Source: Frateuria edaphi (GTDB lineage Bacteria > Pseudomonadota > Gammaproteobacteria > Xanthomonadales > Rhodanobacteraceae). Taken from it: a DNA stretch of 64,000 bases. Location: contig NZ_CP088251.1 of the NCBI RefSeq assembly GCF_021117405.1, forward strand, positions 1,054,001 to 1,118,000, given 5' to 3'. The position numbers were made by a program, and so were the translations under genes. Below, one piece after another: positions 19,851-29,042 of the stretch; the stretch's first letter is position 1; every line of letters starts with the position of its first letter. The notes beneath the pieces are model-generated. The model saw only the letters and a program-made list of their open reading frames with translations. It had not been told where the DNA came from and did not search any database.

Positions 19851-21731
19851 ATGAGTGACTTTCCACGCTGGAAATACGCGCTGGTCGCGTTGGTATTGCT
19901 GTTCGGCATCGTCTACGCGCTACCCAACGCCTTCCCGCCGGTACCCTCGGTGCAGGTGCTCGCCACCCATGGCGCGCCGCTCGATGCCTCGGTCAAGCAG
20001 AAGGTCGCCGACGCGCTGACCGCGCAGAAGGTGTCCTACAGCGGGCTGGCGATCGAGGGCGACCACCTGGTGGCCGACTTCCCCAACGCCGACGTACAGG
20101 CCAAGGCGGCCGACGTGGTCAAGGGCGCGCTGGGCGACAACTACACCGTGGCGCTCAACCTCGCCTCGACCGTGCCCGGCTGGCTGCGCGCGATCCATGC
20201 CAACTCGATGCCGCTGGGCCTGGACCTGCAGGGCGGCGTGCACTTCCTGATGGCGGTGGACCAGAACGCCGTCGTCGACAAGCAGGAAGAGCGCTATGCC
20301 GACGACATCCGCAGCCTGCTGCGCGAGAAGAACATCCGCTACGAGTCGGTCGCCCGCAACGCCCAGCGCGGCCAGGGCATCGGCGTGGTGCTGCGCTCCG
20401 CTGCCGACCGCAGCGCCGCCACCGATGCGATCACCACCGAGTATCCCGACCTGCTGGTGCAGGATGGCGCCAGCACCGGCGACCGCTTCCTGCTGACCGC
20501 CTCGGTCAAGTCCGAGAAGCTGCGCGAGTTGGCGCTGGCCACCATCCGCCAGAACACCGCCACGCTGCGCAACCGCATCAACGCGCTGGGCGTGTCCGAG
20601 CCGCTGATCCAGCAGCAGGGCGAGGACCAGATCGTGGTCGAGCTGGCCGGCGTGCAGAATCCGGCCGAGGCAAAGAAGGTGATCGGCGCGATCGCCACAC
20701 TTGAATACCGTGCCGGCATCGGCTACCCCGGTGACCCGCGTGCCGTCGAGGCCGCGCGCACCGGCAACGTCCCGCCGGATGCCAATCTCTACTACCAGCG
20801 TGGCACCAACCAGCCGGTGCTGGTCAGCAAGCGCATCATCGCCACCGGCGACGAACTGGTGGACGCATCCTCCGGTGTCGACCAGCAAAGCGGCACGCCC
20901 AAGGTGGACGTGACCCTGAGCGCCTCGGGCGCCAAGAAGATGCTCGACTTCACCAGCTCCAGCGTCGGCAAGCCGATGGCGGTGGTGTACGTGGAGACCG
21001 TCTACGACACCAAGATCGTCGACGGCAAGGAAGTGCACATTCCGCACACTACCCAGGAAGTCATCAGCGACGCGACGATCCAGGGCGTGTTCGGCAAGCA
21101 GTTCCAGACCACGGGTCTGAACAGTCCGAAGGAAGCCTCCGAGCTGGCGTTGCTGCTCAAGGGCGGCTCGCTGGCCGCGCCGATGAACATCGCCTCGCAG
21201 TCGGTGATCGGCCCGAGCATGGGCCAGGACAACATCGAGAAGGGCCTGCGCGCGGTGCTGCTGGGCCTGGGCCTGGTGCTGCTGGCCGCGGCGATCTACT
21301 ACCACCTGTTCGGCCTGGTCGCCGATATCGCGCTGTTCTTCAACCTGGTGATCCTGGTCGCCGTGATGTCGATGATCGGCGTGACCCTGACCATGCCGGG
21401 CATCGCCGGCATCGTGCTGACGCTCGGCATGGCGATCGACGCCAACGTGCTGATCTGCGAACGCGTGCGCGAGGAACTGCGCAATGGCTCCAGCCCGCAC
21501 GCGGCCATCCGCGCCGGCTACGACAAGGCCTGGTCGACCATCCTGGACGCCAACGTCACCCACCTGATCGCGGCGCTGGCGCTCACCACCATGGGCTCGG
21601 GCCCGATCAAGGGCTTCGGCGTGACGCTGCTGATCGGCATCCTGACCTCGATGTTCACCTCGGTCACCGTGACCCACGCGATCACCGCGTTGATCCACGG
21701 CAACCGCAAGCTCAAGACGCTGTCGGTGTAG
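19851..21731 (+). CDS. secD: Protein translocase subunit SecD
   Basis: 626 residues, near the E. coli length of 615. An N-terminal helix (YALVALVLLFGIVYALPNAF) is followed by a large periplasmic P1 domain with GLDLQGGVHFLMAVD and RNRINALGVSEPLIQQQGED, then five clustered helices near the C-terminus (GLGLVLLAAAIYYHLFGLVA, TLGMAIDANVLICERVREEL). The D-A-N-V-L-ICERVREE motif belongs to the RND-type proton-conducting core. With SecF it uses the proton-motive force to pull proteins to completion across the inner membrane. secF follows after 8 bases. Confidence 0.97.
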   Translation: MSDFPRWKYALVALVLLFGIVYALPNAFPPVPSVQVLATHGAPLDASVKQKVADALTAQKVSYSGLAIEGDHLVADFPNADVQAKAADVVKGALGDNYTVALNLASTVPGWLRAIHANSMPLGLDLQGGVHFLMAVDQNAVVDKQEERYADDIRSLLREKNIRYESVARNAQRGQGIGVVLRSAADRSAATDAITTEYPDLLVQDGASTGDRFLLTASVKSEKLRELALATIRQNTATLRNRINALGVSEPLIQQQGEDQIVVELAGVQNPAEAKKVIGAIATLEYRAGIGYPGDPRAVEAARTGNVPPDANLYYQRGTNQPVLVSKRIIATGDELVDASSGVDQQSGTPKVDVTLSASGAKKMLDFTSSSVGKPMAVVYVETVYDTKIVDGKEVHIPHTTQEVISDATIQGVFGKQFQTTGLNSPKEASELALLLKGGSLAAPMNIASQSVIGPSMGQDNIEKGLRAVLLGLGLVLLAAAIYYHLFGLVADIALFFNLVILVAVMSMIGVTLTMPGIAGIVLTLGMAIDANVLICERVREELRNGSSPHAAIRAGYDKAWSTILDANVTHLIAALALTTMGSGPIKGFGVTLLIGILTSMFTSVTVTHAITALIHGNRKLKTLSV

Positions 21732-21739
21732 GAACCTCA

Positions 21740-22714
21740 ATGGAAATCTTCAACCACAACAGCAACGTCCCGTTCCTGCACTGGCGCAAGATCAGCATCG
21801 TCATCGCGGCGCTGCTGATGATCGCCTCGGTGGGCCTGCTGCTCACCCGCGGCCTCAACTACGGCCTGGATTTCACCGGCGGCATCTCGGTCGAGGTCAA
21901 GTACGACCGCACGATCGACATCGGCGATGTGCGCACGGCGCTGGACGAGGCCGGCATCGAAAACCCGGTCGTGCAGAGCCTGGGTGGTTCGCGCCAGGTG
22001 CTGATCCGCCTGCAGCCCAAGGCTGACGGCAAGGACGGCGCGGCGGGCCCTGGCGAGAGCGCCTCGGCGCGTGCGGACAAGGTCGCCGCCAGCGTGATGG
22101 CCGCGCTCAAGAAGGAGCGCCCCGACGCGGTGGAAAGCAGCCACAGCTTCGTCAGCCCGCAGGTCGGCGACGAGCTCAAGAGCGACGGCTCGATCGCGGC
22201 GATCTTCGTGATCATCGGCATCGGCGTGTACCTGTGGATCCGCTTCGAGCGCCGCTTCGCGATCGCCGCGCTACTGACCGAAGTGCACGACACGCTGGTG
22301 ACCCTAGGGGTGATCTCGCTGGTGCAGCGCGAGTTCGACCTGACGGTGCTGGCCTCGGTGCTGGCGGTGATCGGCTACTCGATCAACGACAAGGTGGTGG
22401 TGTTCGACCGCATTCGCGAGCTGTTCCGGCTCTCGCGCAAGGCCGAACCGGAGGAGATCCTCAACCGGTCGATCAACACCACGCTGTCGCGAACCATCAT
22501 CACCTCGTTGTTCACCGGCATCACGATGGCCGCGCTTTACTTCATCGGCGGTCCCCAGGTGCACGGCTTCGCCATCACCATGCTGATCGGCATCGTGGTC
22601 GGTACGCTGTCCTCGATCTTCGTGGCCAGCCCGATCCTGCTGTGGCTGGGCGTGTCCAAGAAGGACCTGATGCCGCAGACCAAGGACAACCCGGAGCTCG
22701 CCCGGCGGCCTTGA
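21740..22714 (+). CDS. secF: Protein translocase subunit SecF
   Basis: 324 residues, matching the E. coli length. It shows a first helix (ISIVIAALLMIASVGLLLTR), the signature GLNYGLDFTGGISVEVKYD, and a C-terminal helical bundle with VIGYSINDKVVVFDRIRE (the Asp/Arg RND motif) and GPQVHGFAITMLIGIVVGT. It forms the SecDF complex with the gene just upstream. A strong intrinsic terminator 20 bases downstream ends the queA-tgt-yajC-secDF cluster. Confidence 0.97.
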   Translation: MEIFNHNSNVPFLHWRKISIVIAALLMIASVGLLLTRGLNYGLDFTGGISVEVKYDRTIDIGDVRTALDEAGIENPVVQSLGGSRQVLIRLQPKADGKDGAAGPGESASARADKVAASVMAALKKERPDAVESSHSFVSPQVGDELKSDGSIAAIFVIIGIGVYLWIRFERRFAIAALLTEVHDTLVTLGVISLVQREFDLTVLASVLAVIGYSINDKVVVFDRIRELFRLSRKAEPEEILNRSINTTLSRTIITSLFTGITMAALYFIGGPQVHGFAITMLIGIVVGTLSSIFVASPILLWLGVSKKDLMPQTKDNPELARRP

Positions 22715-22734
22715 ATTGCCCGTATCCCGCGAAT

Positions 22735-22762
22735 AAAGCCCGGCCATGCGCCGGGCTTTTTT
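22735..22762 (+). terminator. Intrinsic terminator after secF
   Basis: AAAGCCCGGC (22735-22744) pairs with GCCGGGCTTT (22750-22759) around CATGC and is followed by TTT. It closes the Sec operon. Confidence 0.92.
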
Positions 22763-22793
22763 GTTGGTTTGTCGCGAGGTTGGCCTCCAAAAC

Positions 22794-22848
22794 GCCATCC
22801 GGGCAACTCCCCTGCCGGCGCGGGGGAAGGCGCCCGAAGGCGGATGGC
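22794..22848. repeat. Nested inverted repeat upstream of motA (family C-like)
   Basis: GCCATCC (22794-22800) pairs with GGATGGC (22842-22848), enclosing an inner CCCCT...GGGGG hairpin. The CTCCCCTGCCGGCGCGGGGG core resembles the family C elements elsewhere in the window. It lies between the secF terminator and motA. Confidence 0.5.
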
Positions 22849-22968
22849 AGGCTCCTCCTGGGGCACGCGGCAACGGTGATCCCATCCGCACCTTCGCCCG
22901 TTCAATTTTTCCCTCGGTCGACCGATAACCCGGAGTGATTGGAAGGCGTCGCGCGCCCGGAGTGGGAA

Positions 22969-23838
22969 ATGCTGGTTCTGGTTGGAACGTTGGTCGTCAT
23001 CGGCTGCGTGCTCGGCGGCTATGTCATGTCGCATGGACAGCTGCTGGCGCTGTGGCAACCCTACGAGCTGCTGATCATCTTCGGGGGCGCGATCGGCGCT
23101 TTCCTGACGGCCAATTCCAGCAAGGTCGTCAAGGCGGCTCTGAGCGAGGCGGCGGCCCTGGTGAAGGGTCCCAACTACAAGAAGCAGGACTACGTCGACC
23201 TGCTGGCGTTGCTGTATGACATCTTCGGCGTCATGCGCAAGGAAGGCGTGCTCGGGATGGAGTCGCACATCGAGGACCCGCAGTCGAGCGCGGTGTTCTC
23301 GGCCTACCCGCGGCTGCTTCGCGAGCACCACCTGGTCGAGTTCATCACCGACTGCCTGCGCCTGATCGTGGGCGGCAGCATGGAGCCGCACGAGCTGGAA
23401 GCCTTGCTGGACGCCGAGGTCGAGAACCACCATCACGAGGCGGAGGCGCCGGCGCAGGCAGTGGCCAAGATGGCGGACGCTTTGCCGGGCTTTGGCATCG
23501 TCGCGGCGGTGCTGGGTATCGTCACCACCATGTCCAACCTGGGCGGGGATACCTCGCGTATCGGCGAGCACATTGCCGGCGCGCTGGTCGGTACCTTCCT
23601 GGGCATCCTGCTGTGCTACGGCTTCATCGGGCCGGTCGCGGCGGCGATGGAAAGCCGCGTGCGCGAGGACGGCAAGGCTTTCGAGTGCGTCAAGGTGGCG
23701 CTGATGGCCAATCTGCGCGGCTACAACCCGAAAGTATCGGTGGAGTTCGCGCGCAAGGCGCTGTCGGCGCACTCGCGCCCCAATTTCCAGGATCTCGAGG
23801 ACCACCTCAAGGGCGCCCGCGCCGGAGCCGGCGCATGA
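22969..23838 (+). CDS. motA: Flagellar motor stator protein MotA
   Basis: 289 residues beginning MLVLVGTLVVIGCVLGGYVM, the usual MotA opening, with four membrane helices. The conserved cytoplasmic loop (EGVLGMESHIEDPQSS) and the helix 3-4 region (ADALPGFGIVAAVLGIVTTM, then GEHIAGALVGTFLGILLCYG) are present, including the prolines and charged residues that contact FliG. ATG 22969 has GGAG 6 bases upstream; a TTG at 22939 would add ten polar residues. It forms the H+-driven stator with MotB, whose start overlaps its stop (ATGA). No other flagellar gene is nearby. Confidence 0.95.
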   Translation: MLVLVGTLVVIGCVLGGYVMSHGQLLALWQPYELLIIFGGAIGAFLTANSSKVVKAALSEAAALVKGPNYKKQDYVDLLALLYDIFGVMRKEGVLGMESHIEDPQSSAVFSAYPRLLREHHLVEFITDCLRLIVGGSMEPHELEALLDAEVENHHHEAEAPAQAVAKMADALPGFGIVAAVLGIVTTMSNLGGDTSRIGEHIAGALVGTFLGILLCYGFIGPVAAAMESRVREDGKAFECVKVALMANLRGYNPKVSVEFARKALSAHSRPNFQDLEDHLKGARAGAGA

Positions 23839-24902
23839 GCGAAGGAGGCGGCCCGCCCATCATCATCAAACGGGTGAGGAAACAGGCGCACGGCCACCAT
23901 GGTGGCGCCTGGAAGGTGGCCTACGCCGACTTCGTCACGGCGATGATGGCGTTCTTCCTGGTGATGTGGATCCTGGGCGCCGGCACGCGCGAGCAGAAGG
24001 CGGCGATCTCCGAATACTTCCGCAATCCCAGCATGACGCCGGGCAACGCCACCGTTGCGCCGCCAGGGCGCATGGGCCCCGGCGGCGCCAGCGACGCGGC
24101 GGTACAACTGGGCGGGGCGATGGATCTCTCGCACGGGCCCGGCAAGGATCGCCACAATGGTCCGTCCGCGCCGGTATCCAAGGAGGCGCTCGAAAAGCGC
24201 GCGCGCGAACAGGAAAAAGCGCGGCTGCAGGAGCTGATGCAGCAGTTGCATGCCGCGATCCAGAACAGCCAGGCGCTGGCGCCATTCAAGGACCAGCTGC
24301 TGCTGGACATCACCTCCGAAGGGCTGCGCATCCAGATCGTGGACAAGCTCAACCGGCCGATGTTCGACCTGGGCAGCGCGCAGTTGAAGGATTACACCCG
24401 CGCCATCCTGGGTGAACTCGGCACCTTCATCAATCGCGTGCCCAACCGCATCAGCATCACCGGACACACCGATGACGCGCCGTACGCCAACGAGCGCGAC
24501 TACAGCAATTGGGAGCTTTCCACCGACCGCGCCAACGCGGCCAGGCGCGCGTTGCTCGCAGGCGGCATGACCAAGGGCAAGACCGCGCGTGTGGTCGGCC
24601 TGGCGGCTTCGGTGCCGCTGGACAAGGCGCACCCGGACAACCCGATCAACCGGCGGATCAGCATCATCGTGATGACCAAGGAAGCCGAAGCGGCGGCCTT
24701 GTCGCAGGATGTGGTCGACACCCGCCCCACGCAGGACTCACCAACCGCTTCGGTGCAGGCGCCGCCCGCGCCGGCGACCGATGCGATACGTGTTTCCGCG
24801 CATCCCGAGGTCACCATGCCCAGCGGCGCCTCCCTGCCGGCTGCGCCGGTCGCTGCCACGGCGTTGCCGGTGCCGCCCACGCTGCGTCCTGCTGGCCGCT
24901 AG
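23835..24902 (+). CDS. motB: Flagellar motor stator protein MotB
   Basis: 355 residues. A short cytoplasmic tail (IIIKRVRKQAHGHHGGAW) leads to the single membrane helix KVAYADFVTAMMAFFLVMWI with the proton-carrying Asp32. Then comes the plug/linker and an OmpA-like peptidoglycan-binding domain (residues about 205-290; NRISITGHTDDAPYANERDY, SNWELSTDRANAARRALL). A Pro/Ala-rich tail of about 60 residues extends past the usual end (E. coli MotB is 308 residues). It is translationally coupled to motA. It anchors the stator to the cell wall. Confidence 0.95.
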   Translation: MSEGGGPPIIIKRVRKQAHGHHGGAWKVAYADFVTAMMAFFLVMWILGAGTREQKAAISEYFRNPSMTPGNATVAPPGRMGPGGASDAAVQLGGAMDLSHGPGKDRHNGPSAPVSKEALEKRAREQEKARLQELMQQLHAAIQNSQALAPFKDQLLLDITSEGLRIQIVDKLNRPMFDLGSAQLKDYTRAILGELGTFINRVPNRISITGHTDDAPYANERDYSNWELSTDRANAARRALLAGGMTKGKTARVVGLAASVPLDKAHPDNPINRRISIIVMTKEAEAAALSQDVVDTRPTQDSPTASVQAPPAPATDAIRVSAHPEVTMPSGASLPAAPVAATALPVPPTLRPAGR

Positions 24903-24922
24903 GCGTCGCCCTGGCGCCACCT

Positions 24923-25024
24923 CTTGGGAGCACACTTGTGAGCGACGTTCCGCCAGGACAAAAATCGCGCGGCGATAGCGGGAACGGACCCCATCCCCGG
25001 TCAACCCTCTCCTTGACCGAGAGG
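24923..25024. repeat. Remnants of family A and family C elements
   Basis: GGGAGCACACTTGTGAGCGAC at about 24926 resembles one arm of the family A variant found at 46023, and CCCTCTCC at 25005-25012 followed by a partial GAGAGG at about 25019 resembles family C. Both are incomplete. They fill the 178-base convergent gap between motB and the GNAT gene, where no terminator is obvious. Confidence 0.4.
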
Positions 25025-25080
25025 CTCCAAGACATTCAGGGGTCGCACCGACAAGGCCGCCCGCGTCCGGCGAGTGATGC

Positions 25081-25620
25081 CTAGGCCCAGGCCCGCCGCG
25101 ACTCGCGATAGGGCGGGTAATACGCGAACACGTGGTTCGGGCTGCCGTAGAAGTCCATGTCCTCGATGTGCTCGCCGCCCAGCCGCTCGGCCACCCGGTC
25201 GGAGGCCTCGTTGCCGATGCGCACCAGGCTGATCACGCGGACCGCGTGCAACTGGTTCCAGGCGAACTCGAGGATGGCCTGGCCGGCCTCGGTGGCATAG
25301 CCCCGGTGGCGGAATTCGGGCTTGAGCATCCAGCCCAGTTCCAGGTCGGGCCAGCCTTCCGGATACATCAGGCCAGCACGGCCGATGAACTGCCCCGTGT
25401 CCTTGAGCTCCAGCGCCCACATGCCGCAGCCGCGCAATTCCCAGTGTCCCAGCAGCATGGCGAGCGAGCGCCAGGCGCTGGTACGGTCCAGCGGCTGGCC
25501 ATCGCCGATCCAGCGGGTGCTGTCCGGGTCGGCGAGCATGAGGGCGTAGTCGTCGAAGTGGCGCGCAGCCAGCGCGGTCAGGCGCAGGCGCGGCGTTTCG
25601 AGGGTGGGAATATCGGACAT
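25081..25620 (-). CDS. GNAT family N-acetyltransferase (RimJ/RimL type)
   Basis: 179 residues opening with the typical IPTLETPRLRLTALAARHFD. The acetyl-CoA-binding motif A is LELGWMLKPEFRHRGYATEA and is followed by ILEFAWNQLHAVRVISLV and NEASDRVAERLGGEHI. This branch includes ribosomal-protein acetylases and many small-molecule acetylases, so the substrate is open. The SET-domain gene lies 20 bases upstream on the same strand, suggesting co-transcription. Confidence 0.88.
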   Translation of the reverse strand: MSDIPTLETPRLRLTALAARHFDDYALMLADPDSTRWIGDGQPLDRTSAWRSLAMLLGHWELRGCGMWALELKDTGQFIGRAGLMYPEGWPDLELGWMLKPEFRHRGYATEAGQAILEFAWNQLHAVRVISLVRIGNEASDRVAERLGGEHIEDMDFYGSPNHVFAYYPPYRESRRAWA

Positions 25621-25640
25621 CGTCGTTGGAGCAGCGGCCG

Positions 25641-26093
25641 TTACTTGAGCAATCGGCTCAGCGCACGTGTACTTGAGGCCAGGCTCTCGGCCCAGTCGTA
25701 CCCGACGATCTTCTCACCGGTGGCCGTGTCGATAAAGTCCTCCGCCTGGCCTGGTGGCAGCAAATGGCGGTAGTCCACGGTGAGCTCGGTGCCGGCGGGC
25801 AGGTCGGCCCATGCGAACACGAAGCCCAGGTGCCACAGGCCGGTGGGCTCGAAACTGTGGTTGATGTAGCACTCGTCCGGCCAATCGGGCGACAACGTAT
25901 AGCGGTCCTCGAACCAGCGCGCGCTGGCGTAGGCCATCTCCGGCCGAGCGGCCAGATCGGCGGCACTCCATGTGCGGTCGATCGCATCCGGTGCGGTGAC
26001 GATGCGCCCCGCGGCCACGTCCTCTTCAAGGAACAGGCCCTTGCCGGCGCCGCCGATGGTGGAAGCGGCAATGCGATAGCGCGGAAGGATCAT
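25641..26093 (-). CDS. SET domain-containing protein
   Basis: 150 residues. The SET core is recognisable: GGAGKGLFLEEDVAAG at the N-terminus, ECYINHSFEPTGLWHL (the NHS element of the SAM site) and LPAGTELTVDYRHLLP near the end. Eukaryotic-type SET methyltransferases occur sporadically in bacteria; no target is known for this small group. The post-SET zinc cysteines of histone methylases are missing. It precedes the GNAT gene by 20 bases, so two protein-modifying enzymes of unknown substrate may be co-expressed. Confidence 0.82.
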   Translation of the reverse strand: MILPRYRIAASTIGGAGKGLFLEEDVAAGRIVTAPDAIDRTWSAADLAARPEMAYASARWFEDRYTLSPDWPDECYINHSFEPTGLWHLGFVFAWADLPAGTELTVDYRHLLPPGQAEDFIDTATGEKIVGYDWAESLASSTRALSRLLK

Positions 26094-26221
26094 AGTGGTC
26101 CGGCGGCGTGGAAAGCGCGCGAGTGTAGCGCACAGGCGACGTTGCGCTGCCTGCGAGCCGGCCACCTGGCAGCGGCCACCAGGTGCCCATCCTTGGGCGG
26201 TGACCTGCCACTGCCATGGCT

Positions 26222-26320
26222 GGAGGAGCGCTCCGCGCTCCCGAAAGGGCCGGGGATGGGGCGTCGGCGGGGAGCGTGAGCCCGCTTTGCCCAGCCTTTC
26301 CCCGGGACGGTTTCCCGGGG
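26222..26320. repeat. Two palindromes between the SET and ComEA-like genes
   Basis: GGAGCGCTCCGCGCTCC near 26225 resembles the core of family A, and CCCCGGGA (26300-26307) pairs exactly with TCCCGGGG (26313-26320). The second lies 25 bases beyond the stop of the minus-strand ComEA-like gene but lacks a U-run. Confidence 0.45.
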
Positions 26321-26345
26321 AGTCGGTCGAAGAGCGCGCTGGCAA

Positions 26346-26693
26346 TCAGCCCTTGGCGCCTGCCTTGGCCTTGTGGTGCACGCTCTTCTTCGCCGGGGTC
26401 GACTTCGGCGGCGGCAAGTCGCCACTGAAGCGGATGGCGTCGTGGTTGCGCTCGAGTGTGCCCTTGCCGATGCCCTTGACCTGGGCAAGGTCTTCCACGC
26501 GCTTGAACGGACCGTGCGCCTGGCGCCAGGCGACGATTGCCTGCGCCTTGGACTGGCCGATGCCATCCAGCGACTTGGCGATGGTTGTGGCATCGGCCTT
26601 GTTGACGTTTACCGGCGTGGCGGCGAACGCCGGCAGCGCGAACGAGGCCGCGACGGCGAGTGCGACGAGCAGCTGGCGGAACTTCGACTGCAT
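26346..26693 (-). CDS. ComEA-like helix-hairpin-helix protein
   Basis: 115 residues with a clear signal peptide ([20 protein letters not shown], then PAFA). The mature part is the ComEA-type double HhH: VNVNKADATTIAKSLDGIG, QAIVAWRQAHGPFKRVEDL and VKGIGKGTLERN, with a Lys/Ala-rich tail. ComEA-type proteins bind incoming DNA in the periplasm during natural transformation. The stand-alone exported form is common in Gammaproteobacteria, but other competence genes are not in the window. GGGAGGGAAAACC precedes the ATG at 26693, a strong ribosome-binding site. Confidence 0.88.
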   Translation of the reverse strand: MQSKFRQLLVALAVAASFALPAFAATPVNVNKADATTIAKSLDGIGQSKAQAIVAWRQAHGPFKRVEDLAQVKGIGKGTLERNHDAIRFSGDLPPPKSTPAKKSVHHKAKAGAKG

Positions 26694-26911
26694 GGTTTTC
26701 CCTCCCTGGGATGCGTTGGACGGCACCGTTGCCGTCCGGCAAGTGTGGCCGCGGGCGGGAGCGGCCACAGTCGGCCGGGGGCCACGCGGCCGGGCAGGCT
26801 CGGTCGCCGGCCCCTGTGGGCGGTAGCCGACGCCGTGTGGGCCCTGACGGGCGGTACCGGTGCCGCTGGTACACTAGAGGGCTTCCCGCATGCATTTAAG
26901 GAGTCTCGCCC

Positions 26912-28345
26912 ATGGATACCGCACGCCTGTCCGGCTTCATCGGTGGTTTGTGGGACGACGAGATCGTGCCGCAGCTTGTCGAGTACATCCGCATCCCCAA
27001 CAAGTCGCCGATGTTCGACGCCAAATGGGTCGAGCACGGCTACATGGACCAGGCGGTGGCCCTGCTGGAGCGCTGGGCGCGCGGCAAGCTGGCCTCGCTC
27101 AAGGGCGCCACGCTCGAAGTGGTGCGGTTGCCGGGGCGCACGCCGCTGATCTACATCGACGTACCGGCCACGCTGGCCGATTGCCAGGACACCGTGGTGC
27201 TCTACGGCCACCTCGACAAGCAACCGGAAATGACCGGGTGGGCCGAGGGCCTGGGCCCGTGGACGCCGGTGATCAAGGGCGACAAGCTCTACGGCCGCGG
27301 CGGTGCCGACGACGGCTATGCGATGTTCGGTTCGCTGTCGGCGCTGCTGGCGCTGGCCGAGCAGGGCGTGCCGCACGCGCGCTGCGTGATCATGATCGAG
27401 GCGTGCGAGGAATCGGGCAGCTACGACCTGCCCCATTACGTGGACCACCTGTCCGCGCGCATCGGCCATCCTTCGCTGGTGGTCTGCCTGGATTCGGGCT
27501 GCGGCAACTACGACCAGCTATGGCTGACCACCTCGCTGCGCGGCATGACCGGCGGCGAGCTGACCGTGCAGGTGCTGGAGGAGGGCGTGCACTCGGGCGA
27601 CGCTTCGGGCGTGGTGCCCTCGAGCTTCCGCATCCTGCGCGAGATCCTCTCGCGGCTGGAAGATCCGGCCACCGGCAGGATCAAGCCGGAAGAGCTCTAC
27701 GTGGAGGTCCCGCCGCAGCGCATCGAGCAGGCACGCCGATCCACCGAGGTTCTGGGCGAGGCGGTGTACGACAAGTTCCCGTTCGTCGAGGGCATGCAGC
27801 CGGTGACCAAGGATCTGGTCGAGCTGGTGCTCAACCGCACCTGGCGTCCGCAGCTGGCGGTGACCGGCGTGGGCGGCATGCCCGCGCTGGAGAGCGCGGG
27901 CAACGTGTTGCGCCCGTTCACCGCGGTCAAGCTCAGCCTGCGCGTGCCGCCGACGCTCAACGGCGCCAAGGCCGGCAAGTTCCTCAAGGAGCTGCTGGAG
28001 AAGGATCCGCCCTACGGCGCCAAGGTCACTTTCAAGCTGGAGAAGGACGGCAGCGGCTGGAACGCGCCGCAGCTGTCGGCGTGGCTCGAAAAGGCGGTGG
28101 CCGAGGCTTCCGAGCACTATTTCGGCGCCCCCGCCGCATACATGGGCGAGGGCGGCTCCATTCCGTTCATGGGCATGCTGGGCGAGAAGTTCCCGCAGGC
28201 GCAGTTCCTGATCACCGGCGTGCTGGGCCCGCATTCCAATGCGCACGGCCCGAACGAGTTCCTGCACATCCCCACCGGCAAGAAGGTGAGCATGGTGGTG
28301 GCCGAGGTCGTCGCCCGCCACGGCGAGCAGGCCCGCAAGGGCTGA
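26912..28345 (+). CDS. M20 family metallopeptidase (dipeptidase / carboxypeptidase)
   Basis: 477 residues of the M20 co-catalytic zinc family. Metal and catalytic motifs are LYGHLDKQPEMTGW, LYGRGGADDGYAMFGSLSAL, MIEACEESGSYDLPHYVDHL and the C-terminal GPHSNAHGPNEFLH. A dimerisation domain inserts at residues about 210-370 (VHSGDASGVVPSSFRILRE). The closest pattern is the CNDP/carnosinase-like dipeptidases. It is probably cytoplasmic (no signal peptide). yggS follows after 4 bases, so they form an operon. TACACT at about 26870 is a possible -10. Confidence 0.92.
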   Translation: MDTARLSGFIGGLWDDEIVPQLVEYIRIPNKSPMFDAKWVEHGYMDQAVALLERWARGKLASLKGATLEVVRLPGRTPLIYIDVPATLADCQDTVVLYGHLDKQPEMTGWAEGLGPWTPVIKGDKLYGRGGADDGYAMFGSLSALLALAEQGVPHARCVIMIEACEESGSYDLPHYVDHLSARIGHPSLVVCLDSGCGNYDQLWLTTSLRGMTGGELTVQVLEEGVHSGDASGVVPSSFRILREILSRLEDPATGRIKPEELYVEVPPQRIEQARRSTEVLGEAVYDKFPFVEGMQPVTKDLVELVLNRTWRPQLAVTGVGGMPALESAGNVLRPFTAVKLSLRVPPTLNGAKAGKFLKELLEKDPPYGAKVTFKLEKDGSGWNAPQLSAWLEKAVAEASEHYFGAPAAYMGEGGSIPFMGMLGEKFPQAQFLITGVLGPHSNAHGPNEFLHIPTGKKVSMVVAEVVARHGEQARKG

Positions 28346-28349
28346 GCCC

Positions 28350-29042
28350 ATGAGCGGGCCGGCCGACACGCTCGCCGCCCGCTGGGCCGAGGTCCGCGCG
28401 CGCGTGGACGCGGCCTGTCGCGCGGCGGGCCGCGATCCGGCGGAGGTCACCGTGCTTCCGGTCAGCAAGACCTTCGGGCCGGAAGTGGTGCGCGAGGGGG
28501 CAGCGCTCGGCCTCAATCGCTTTGGCGAGAACAAGGTGCAGGAGCTGCGCGAGAAGAGCGCCGCGCTGGCCGACCTCCCGCTGGAATGGGTGCTGATCGG
28601 CCACCTTCAGACCAACAAGGCCAGGGACGTGGCGCGGCTGGCGAGCGAGGTGCAATCGCTGGACCGGCTCGAGCTGGCGGAGGCGTTGCATCGGCGCCTG
28701 GAGACCGAAGGTCGCACGCTCGACGTGCTCGTGCAGGTCAAGACCTCGCCGGAGAAAAGCAAGCACGGCCTGCCGCCGGAGGAACTGCCGGCGTTCCTCG
28801 ATTGCCTGAGCCACTACCCCACGCTGCGCGTGCGCGGGCTGATGACCATGGCCGTGCAATCGGACGATGCCGAGGCGGTGCGTGCCTGTTTCCGACAGTT
28901 GCGCGAACTACGCGATGCCGCGGTGGTGCAGGGGCATGCACTGCCGCGCCTGTCCATGGGCATGAGCGGGGACTTCCCGCTGGCGATCGCCGAGGGCGCC
29001 ACCGAAGTGCGGATCGGTACCGCGATCTTCGGTCGCCGGTGA
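28350..29042 (+). CDS. yggS: YggS family pyridoxal phosphate homeostasis protein
   Basis: 230 residues, the family length. The PLP lysine is Lys40 in VTVLPVSKTFGPE; other landmarks are GENKVQELREKS, WVLIGHLQTNKARDVARL, VQVKTSPEKSKHGL, LRVRGLMTMAV and LSMGMSGDFPLAIAEGATEV, which binds the PLP phosphate. YggS/PLPBP proteins have no known catalysis and buffer free PLP. It follows the M20 peptidase by 4 bases; in many genomes its partner is yggT or proC, which are not adjacent here. Confidence 0.95.
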   Translation: MSGPADTLAARWAEVRARVDAACRAAGRDPAEVTVLPVSKTFGPEVVREGAALGLNRFGENKVQELREKSAALADLPLEWVLIGHLQTNKARDVARLASEVQSLDRLELAEALHRRLETEGRTLDVLVQVKTSPEKSKHGLPPEELPAFLDCLSHYPTLRVRGLMTMAVQSDDAEAVRACFRQLRELRDAAVVQGHALPRLSMGMSGDFPLAIAEGATEVRIGTAIFGRR

